Program-made: the position numbers and the translations under genes
The notes under the pieces: generated by a model
Databases searched by the model: none
The model's input: the letters and a program-made list of their open reading frames with translations, nothing else
What the model was told of the DNA's origin: nothing
Part shown: positions 57,560-64,000 of the stretch, in pieces
Numbering within the stretch: position 1 is the first letter of the stretch
Layout: each line of letters opens with the position of its first letter
Assembly (NCBI GenBank): GCA_963741305.1
Contig: CAVUHL010000003.1
Coordinates: 5,456,001-5,520,000 of the forward strand
Direction: 5' to 3'
DNA: 64,000 nucleotides
From: DATMER01 sp963741305
GTDB taxonomy: Bacteria; Acidobacteriota; Thermoanaerobaculia; Multivoradales; UBA5704

Positions 57560-59545
57560 TCAGGCCGCCTTCTCTCCCTTGTCCCCCTTCTCCTTCTGCT
57601 TCTCACGGTCCTGCTTCATCTTCTCGCGGTGCTCGCGCATCTCCTCGCGGTGCCGCTCGCGGATCTGCTCCATGTCGCGGCGATGGCGCTCCCGCAGGTC
57701 GCGGTACTTGGGGTCGGCGTCCATCCGCTGGCGGATCTGGTCCCGCATGGCCTCGGAGTGGGCGCGCGCCTGGCTGCGCATCGTTTCCATCTCCTCGCGG
57801 TGATCCTCCATGAACTTCCGCATCTCCTCGCGGTACTTGTGCTGGCTTTCGCGGATCGCCTTCATCTCCTCGTCGGTCGGACGGGAGCGGCGGGAGATCT
57901 CGCGCGCCTGGCTGCGGATGCGCTCGCGCTCCGCTTCGGAGAGGCCGCCCTGCCGGCGCAGGCGGTCGGCCTCGGCGCGGAGCCGCTGGAGCTCGGGCTC
58001 CATGTCGTTGGCCACGCGCTCGGAGATGCGCTCGATCTCCGGCATGAGCTCCCGGTTCACCTGCTCGGAGATCCGCTCGATCTCGGGGGCCAGCTTGTTG
58101 TTGACCTCCTCGGAGATGCGCTCCAGCTCCGGCTCCATGTCGGCCATCATCGACTCCGCCAGGGCCGCGTACTCCTCGGCGTACTTCTCGGAGATCTCCT
58201 CGGCCATCTTGCCGATCTCTTCGGCTTCCTCTTCGGAGAGGAAGGCCAGCCCGTCGAAGTCGAAGTCGAAATCGAAGTCCCCTACGAACCCGTCGAGATC
58301 CTCAAGCGGCTCGAGCGCGGCTTCCAGGCTGTCGTCCAGGCCCTCCAGCTCGGCTTCCATACCCGCCAGCTCGCCCTCGATCCGCGCTTCGATCTCGTCG
58401 TCGACGATCTCGTAGGCAGGCTCGGCGGGATCTTCCGGATCGGCGGGTTCCACCGGATCGACCAGGGCGGCCGGCTCTTGGACGGCCACGGCGGCATAGA
58501 CCCCAGGGGCCATGGTCGCGACGGCGGCAAGCAGGACCAGCATGCCGGCGCCGATCCACAAGGGCCGGACACGGCGTTCTGGTGACCTGGAGTCGTCGAG
58601 CAGATGGCGGATGCGCCGCGCCAGGCTGGACGGACGGTCCGCCATGCTCGGCACCGGCAGCGGGGAGGCCGAACGGACCGACCAGCCGGCCACCTCGGCC
58701 AGGCAGCGGGCCAGTGACAGCGGACGGCCGGTGCGCTCCACCGCCCATTCGTCACAGAGGCGCTCCGACAGCTCGCGCAACCGGCGGCAGGCGACCCAGT
58801 TGAGCGGCTGGAAGAAGAGCACGCCCGCCAGCATCCGGCTGAATGCCAACCAGAACGGATCGCGCCGCACCAGGTGGGCCAGCTCGTGGGCCAGCATCCC
58901 CTCCTGCTGCTCCGGCTCCAGATGGGAAAGGGCGCGCGGCGGCACGCAGATCTCCGGCCGGCCGAGCCCCAGGGCCACCGGCACCGAGACCCGCGACGAG
59001 CAGGTGAGGCGCACCAGCGGAGCCAGGCCCGCGTCTCCCGAGAGCTGGCGCATCAGGGCGAACATACCGCCACCGACCACCTCGGGCCGAGCCCGCAGGC
59101 GCCGCTTCAGGCGGAGGTACGACCCGGTCCAGCGGAGGCAGAGGAACAACGCGCCGAGGGCCCAGAGCCCGAGCACGGTCGAGCGGAGATCGAGGGGCCA
59201 GGCGGGCAAGGTGGCCTGCGGGGCTTCAGCCCGAACTGCCAGGGAGACCGGCAGGGCCCTGATTGGTGCCTGCATGGGCCGGGAGGTTACTTCCACCGAG
59301 GAAGCGGCTGCCGGAGCATTCAGGGTCCAGCGGCCGGCGACCGGCTCCCAGCCGGCGGCGAGCTGGACCGTGGCAGTCACCAGCGCGCCCACCAGGGCGA
59401 AGCGCCAGATGGCCTCCTCCAGGCGCGCCCGGCGGCCGGCGAGCCGCGTCGACACGAGCCAGGCGAGGGCCAGGAACAGGGTGCTGTGCAGGGAGTAGGT
59501 CAGCAGCCAGGCCGCGGCCTGGTTCATCAAATTCTCGAACATCAC
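57560..59545 (-). CDS. BlaR1/MecR1-like M56 peptidase with long acidic and coiled-coil C-terminus
   Basis: 661 residues from GTG 59545 (ATG 59542 possible). Four membrane helices surround the M56 core; the zinc site HELAH is at 220-224 with a downstream Glu region (ERLCDEWAVE). After a last membrane segment (about 335-358) comes an acidic stretch (VDPVEPADPEDPAEP, DFDFDFDFDG). About 240 residues of charged coiled coil follow (ISEEVNNKLAPEIERISEQV, EQIRERHREEMREHREK), ending basic. In the family the extracytoplasmic C-terminus senses ligand, and the peptidase cleaves the cognate BlaI repressor. Here the sensor is a coiled coil, not a penicillin-binding domain. Confidence 0.85.
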   Translation of the reverse strand: MMFENLMNQAAAWLLTYSLHSTLFLALAWLVSTRLAGRRARLEEAIWRFALVGALVTATVQLAAGWEPVAGRWTLNAPAAASSVEVTSRPMQAPIRALPVSLAVRAEAPQATLPAWPLDLRSTVLGLWALGALFLCLRWTGSYLRLKRRLRARPEVVGGGMFALMRQLSGDAGLAPLVRLTCSSRVSVPVALGLGRPEICVPPRALSHLEPEQQEGMLAHELAHLVRRDPFWLAFSRMLAGVLFFQPLNWVACRRLRELSERLCDEWAVERTGRPLSLARCLAEVAGWSVRSASPLPVPSMADRPSSLARRIRHLLDDSRSPERRVRPLWIGAGMLVLLAAVATMAPGVYAAVAVQEPAALVDPVEPADPEDPAEPAYEIVDDEIEARIEGELAGMEAELEGLDDSLEAALEPLEDLDGFVGDFDFDFDFDGLAFLSEEEAEEIGKMAEEISEKYAEEYAALAESMMADMEPELERISEEVNNKLAPEIERISEQVNRELMPEIERISERVANDMEPELQRLRAEADRLRRQGGLSEAERERIRSQAREISRRSRPTDEEMKAIRESQHKYREEMRKFMEDHREEMETMRSQARAHSEAMRDQIRQRMDADPKYRDLRERHRRDMEQIRERHREEMREHREKMKQDREKQKEKGDKGEKAA

Positions 59546-59937
59546 CGGTCCTCCTTGGCCGCGATGAGACCGCGGAGCTGGTCCAGCTCCTGCGCGTCGA
59601 TCTCGTGCTCCGACAACAGATGGTTCACCAGGGCGAACACGTCGCCCCGGAAGAGCTGCGACGTCAGGTCCGTCACCATCGAACGGCGCACCTGGCCCTC
59701 GCTTACTGTCGGGTGGTAGATGAACCGCCGGCCTTCGGCGCGGTGATCGACCACGCCCTTCTTCTCCATCTTCGCGAGCATCGTCGCGATCGTCGTCAGC
59801 GCCAGCCCCCGCTCGGGCTCCAGCGCCTCGTGCACGTCCGCAACGCTCGCCTCACCCCGGCTCCAGAGGATCCGCATGATGGCGAGCTGCAGATCTCCGA
59901 GGTGATGGCTTTCCGCTTCTTCCAAGGTACTTTCCAT
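59542..59937 (-). CDS. BlaI/MecI-family transcriptional repressor
   Basis: 131 residues from ATG 59937 with GAGG upstream. The winged-helix domain runs LGDLQLAIMRILWSRGEASVADVHEAL, then ALTTIATMLAKMEKKGVV, HRAEGRRFIYHP. The C-terminal dimerisation part ends DAQELDQLRGLIAAKEDR. It should bind the tandem operators just upstream of its own gene (59955-59982). Its stop overlaps the start of the M56 gene. Cleavage by that peptidase would be the induction step. Confidence 0.92.
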   Translation of the reverse strand: MESTLEEAESHHLGDLQLAIMRILWSRGEASVADVHEALEPERGLALTTIATMLAKMEKKGVVDHRAEGRRFIYHPTVSEGQVRRSMVTDLTSQLFRGDVFALVNHLLSEHEIDAQELDQLRGLIAAKEDR

Positions 59938-59954
59938 GTCGTCCCTCTCCTTCA

Positions 59955-59992
59955 ACTACCGAGATAGTACTACCCGGGTAGTTTGTCGTCAA
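59955..59992 (-). promoter_or_regulatory. Promoter with tandem BlaI-type operators
   Basis: On the minus strand -35 TTGACG (59987-59992), 17-bp spacer, -10 TACTAT (59964-59969). The spacer holds the perfect palindrome ACTACCCGGGTAGT (59969-59982). A second, imperfect copy ACTACCGAGATAGT (59955-59968) abuts it directly. ACTAC-N4-GTAGT matches the BlaI-box style, so the operon is probably self-repressed. Confidence 0.8.
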
Positions 59993-60067
59993 GAGGGTCT
60001 ACGCAGGCCGTGGGGAGAAGGTTTCATGGTAGATTGCTCCGACTTTTCCTAGAAAGGCAGGAGGACC

Positions 60068-61102
60068 ATGACACCAAGCCCATGGATGGCTCTGGGAGAG
60101 AGCCTGAACGGCTACATCCGTACCGAGATCCTGACCGCGTCGTGCGAGCTGGGGCTGTTCACCTGCCTGGAAAAGGCCGGGTCCGCCACCGTCGACCAGC
60201 TCGCCGGGCAGCTCGGGATCTCCGGCCACGGCGCTCGCATCCTGCTCCTGGGTTGCACCGAGGCGGGCCTGACCGAGCGCAGCGCCGATGGCACGTACCG
60301 CAACGCCCCGCCGGCATCCACCTACCTGGTGGAAGGCGCCCAATACTGCATGCTCGGCTTCGTGCGCTTCACCCGCGAGGTCCAGCAGAAGACCTGCAAC
60401 TTGCTGCTCGACTCGATCCGCGCCGGCCGCCCGGTGGGCTTGCGGGCGCTCGGGTACGAGGACACCAAGACCCTCTACCAGGCCTTCGCCGAGGACAAGG
60501 GGCTGGAAGGACTCTTCCACACGGCCATGGCCGAGTTCTCCAAGATCAACAGCCTGAACCTCGAGGCCGGGGACCTGGAGGGCGTGGGGCGACTGCTCGA
60601 CGTGGGCGGCGGCAACGCCTCGGTCCAGATGCGGCTGCTGCAGAAGAACCCCGGCGTGCAGGGCACCCTCTTCGACCTGCCCACGGTCTGCGACAACGCC
60701 GCCGAGAATGTCCGCCGCAACGGGATGTCCGACCGGGTGAGCTTCCACCCCGGCGACATCTTCGCCGAGGAGCTTCCGGAAGGCTTCGACGCCGTGCTCC
60801 TCTCCCATTTCGTCGAGATCTTCGCGCCGGAGCGCATCCAGGAGATCTACGGCAAGGTCCAGCGCGCCCTGGAGCCAGGGGGCCGCGTCTTCCTCTGGAC
60901 GATGACGGCGGCCGACGACGAGACCGGGCCGCTGCAGGCCGTGAAGTCGTCCGTCTACTTCGTGGCCTCGGCGAGCGGCAGCGGCATGGCCTACCCCGCC
61001 GCGGACCATCGCAGGTGGCTGGACGAGGCAGGGTTCGACATCGTCACGGAGCGGCCCCACCCCGAAATCTGCCAGACCTTGTTGATCGCACGCAAACGCT
61101 AG
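60068..61102 (+). CDS. SAM-dependent O-methyltransferase (methyltransferase family 2)
   Basis: 344 residues, ATG 60068 with AGGAGG upstream. An N-terminal winged-helix dimerisation region (LGLFTCLEKAGSATVDQLAGQLGISG, about 28-55) precedes the catalytic domain: RLLDVGGGNASVQMRLLQKNPG (about 180), LFDLPTVCDNA, HPGDIFAEELPEGFDAVLLSHFVEIF, LEPGGRVFLWTM. This layout fits the plant-COMT/hydroxyneurosporene-type family that methylates small aromatic or polyketide acceptors. No biosynthetic cluster surrounds it. Confidence 0.88.
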   Translation: MTPSPWMALGESLNGYIRTEILTASCELGLFTCLEKAGSATVDQLAGQLGISGHGARILLLGCTEAGLTERSADGTYRNAPPASTYLVEGAQYCMLGFVRFTREVQQKTCNLLLDSIRAGRPVGLRALGYEDTKTLYQAFAEDKGLEGLFHTAMAEFSKINSLNLEAGDLEGVGRLLDVGGGNASVQMRLLQKNPGVQGTLFDLPTVCDNAAENVRRNGMSDRVSFHPGDIFAEELPEGFDAVLLSHFVEIFAPERIQEIYGKVQRALEPGGRVFLWTMTAADDETGPLQAVKSSVYFVASASGSGMAYPAADHRRWLDEAGFDIVTERPHPEICQTLLIARKR

Positions 61103-61174
61103 AGGTGTCAGTTTTCAGGTTTTTCGGCACCGGATTTGGCACGCCATTCAGGAATGAAGTAGGCTATCGGCACT

Positions 61175-61639
61175 ATGAACGAAGACGAGGTCGTGCGACT
61201 CACAAATCTCTTATCTGCTGCGGTCAAGTTCTCCAACATCACCCAACGCGAGGTCGAGCGCAAGCTCGGCCTCAGCAGCGGCAGCCTCAGCCGCCTGTTC
61301 AGCGGCGGCATCGAGCTGAAAATAAAGCACATACTTGATGTCTGCGAAGTGATCGGGTTCGCGCCATCGCGGTTCTTCCGCGCGGCCTACCCTCAGCGCG
61401 ACGAGGAGAGCGGCGACGCCTGGCGCCTCCAGCGCCTCCTGGAGCAGCTCCATCCCGGCAAGGACCATCCTGACAAGGACAATCCGGACAAAGCCAAGCA
61501 GCCTTCCGCGTCCCGGCCCATGGACGAGGAGCCGGAGCCGCCGGCTCCGGCAAACCCCTCCCAGGCGGACATCGAGCGCATGGTGATGGCCGCCCTGGGC
61601 AAGTTCTTCTCCGACATGGGCAAAGCCTCGCCGAGTTGA
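61175..61639 (+). CDS. XRE-family helix-turn-helix protein with Pro/Glu-rich tail
   Basis: 154 residues. The N-terminal XRE domain (about 9-72) reads LSAAVKFSNITQREVERKLGLSSGSLSRLFSGGIELKIKHILDVCEVIGFAP. The middle (about 90-130) is low-complexity (GKDHPDKDNPDKAKQ, DEEPEPPAPANP). A C-terminal helix (DIERMVMAALGKFFSDMG) may mediate oligomerisation. A DNA-binding regulator; target unknown. Stop overlaps a possible TTG start of the next gene. Confidence 0.78.
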   Translation: MNEDEVVRLTNLLSAAVKFSNITQREVERKLGLSSGSLSRLFSGGIELKIKHILDVCEVIGFAPSRFFRAAYPQRDEESGDAWRLQRLLEQLHPGKDHPDKDNPDKAKQPSASRPMDEEPEPPAPANPSQADIERMVMAALGKFFSDMGKASPS

Positions 61640-61653
61640 TACGATCCCGGTCA

Positions 61654-62069
61654 ATGACCGCTTGGCTGGACGCTTGGCTGGAAAGGAGGAAGGATTTTGC
61701 GGCCTTCCTCCTCCGTCTCCTCCTCGGCGCCCGCCTGGTCTGGGGGACGCAGGACAACATCTTCTCCTGGGAGAGGATGGAGGAGTTCGCCGGGTTCCTG
61801 AACGCGAACGGCTTCCCGTGGCCCCTTCCCGGAGCCGTGGCCTCGGCCTGGGTTCAGTTCGTCTGCGGGATCCTGCTGATGCTGGGCGCCTTCACCCGGT
61901 GGGCCTCGCTCCTGATTGCCGTCAACTTCATCGCGGCGCTGCTGATCGCCCACCGGGCGGACACCTTCGAGGGGATGTTCCCCGCCCTGGTCATGCTCTT
62001 CGGCGGCCTCTTCTTCCTGTTTCACGGCGCCGGCCGGCCCTCGGTCGACGCCGCTCGGCAACTTGGGCC

Positions 62070-62073
<4 letters not shown>
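61654..62073 (+). CDS. DoxX-family membrane protein
   Basis: 139 residues from ATG 61654; a TTG at 61636 overlapping the previous stop is an alternative. Four membrane helices: AAFLLRLLLGARLVWG, WVQFVCGILLMLGAFTRWASLLIAVNFIAALL, FPALVMLFGGLFFLFHGAGR, with the DoxX opening typical of small quinol-reducing or redox accessory proteins. Ends convergent with the R3H gene (CTAA overlap). Role unclear. Confidence 0.83.
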
Positions 62074-63719
<1,646 letters not shown>

Positions 63720-63758
63720 GGGTAGAGGCTACAACGTTTCCAGGGCAAGAAAGATGCC

Positions 63759-63785
63759 TGTAACCTTTTGGCCGCTACAGTCGTA
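63759..63785 (+). promoter_or_regulatory. Candidate ECF-sigma promoter
   Basis: TGTAAC (63759-63764) followed after 17 bases by CGTA (63782-63785) resembles the AAC/CGT pattern of ECF sigma factors. It precedes the gene at 63812 by about 27 bases. DUF4097-type genes are often next to ECF sigma/anti-sigma pairs. Confidence 0.45.
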
Positions 63786-63811
63786 GGGGGATTGGAAGAA
63801 GGAGGAGAGAC

Positions 63812-64000
63812 ATGAATATTCAAAAGCTGAGCTTCCCTGCACTGGCCGTCATTGCCGCGGCGGCCCTGGCCCTGGCGGCTCCCGCCCAGGCTTCGGAGAC
63901 CGTCAAGGAGAAATTCCTGAAGACCTACCCCCTGAAAGCCGGCGGCGAGCTGCGGGTGGAGAACACCAACGGCGGCATTACCGTCGAGGCCTGGGACCGC
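63812..64000 (+). CDS. Secreted protein, probable DUF4097 beta-repeat adhesin, cut by window edge
   Basis: 63 codons are visible from ATG 63812 with GGAGGAG upstream. A signal peptide (FPALAVIAAAALALAAPAQA, about 7-26) precedes FLKTYPLKAGGELRVENTNGGITVEAWD, the opening of the DUF4097 beta-helix-like repeat family (GGxxxVENTNGxITV). No more can be said without the rest. Confidence 0.72.
   Translation, partial: MNIQKLSFPALAVIAAAALALAAPAQASETVKEKFLKTYPLKAGGELRVENTNGGITVEAWDR

Noticed and set aside
61134..61155. Second sigma-54 promoter before the XRE gene
   Set aside because: A good TTGGCACG -24 is present, but the -12 reads TCAG instead of TTGC with the required GC.

Overview
The window is high-GC, gene-dense bacterial chromosome. 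Many genes overlap their neighbour by four bases (NTGA), often with TTG or GTG starts. The gene content suggests an uncultured Acidobacteriota, possibly Thermoanaerobaculia-like: an exosortase-A (XrtA) type exopolysaccharide locus, BlaI/M56 and DUF4388 proteins, and a secreted protein with a C-terminal domain I associate with that phylum. The taxonomic placement is an inference from gene content only.

Left part (1-16 kb): a minus-strand polysaccharide operon read from about 12.5 kb to the left edge. It encodes an outer-membrane export protein, an outer-membrane beta-barrel, a chain-length determinant, a tyrosine autokinase, an initiating phospho-sugar transferase, a TIGR03087-like glycosyltransferase, an O-glycosylation ligase, an asparagine-synthase-type amidotransferase and two GT4 glycosyltransferases. 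This is the typical set of an XrtA/PEP-CTERM system, but no exosortase is visible here; it may lie beyond the left edge. A textbook sigma-54 promoter precedes the beta-barrel gene. A plus-strand methyltransferase and a second asparagine synthetase follow.

Middle part (16-32 kb): a small, apparently well-expressed protein with its own promoter and terminator; a 21-bp-period repeat array; a vapBC toxin-antitoxin pair; an operon of monooxygenase, EamA transporter and M20 dipeptidase divergent from a CGNR-type regulator; a GT4 enzyme; ribBA; and a coupled tlyA-nadK-tamB-tamA operon.

Envelope part (32-45 kb): an O-antigen ligase-like protein, a Trm112-like protein, a PagL-like lipid A deacylase, two GT39 transferases, a GT2 plus LAB_N pair, a YfhO-type giant membrane protein and a methyltransferase. 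These suggest lipid-linked sugar decoration of lipid A or surface polymers.

Right part (45-64 kb): mostly secreted and regulatory genes. They include a matrixin-type metalloprotease, FmdB, DUF4388, moeA, gene debris, a secreted domain protein, an erythromycin-esterase-like enzyme, an S1 protease, lipoproteins, a selenocysteine tRNA (selC), an intact IS1380-type element inserted in a 21-bp tandem array, a BlaI/BlaR1-like pair with tandem operators, an O-methyltransferase, a helix-turn-helix protein, DoxX, an R3H/AAA ATPase, and the start of a DUF4097-like protein.

The most unusual structure is non-coding: large palindromic elements at gene ends (one translated as a protein tail, one supplying both stop codons of convergent genes), two 21-bp-period arrays, GGAC-microrepeats in intergenic and coding DNA, and several TTGAC promoters whose 17-bp spacer holds a palindromic operator.
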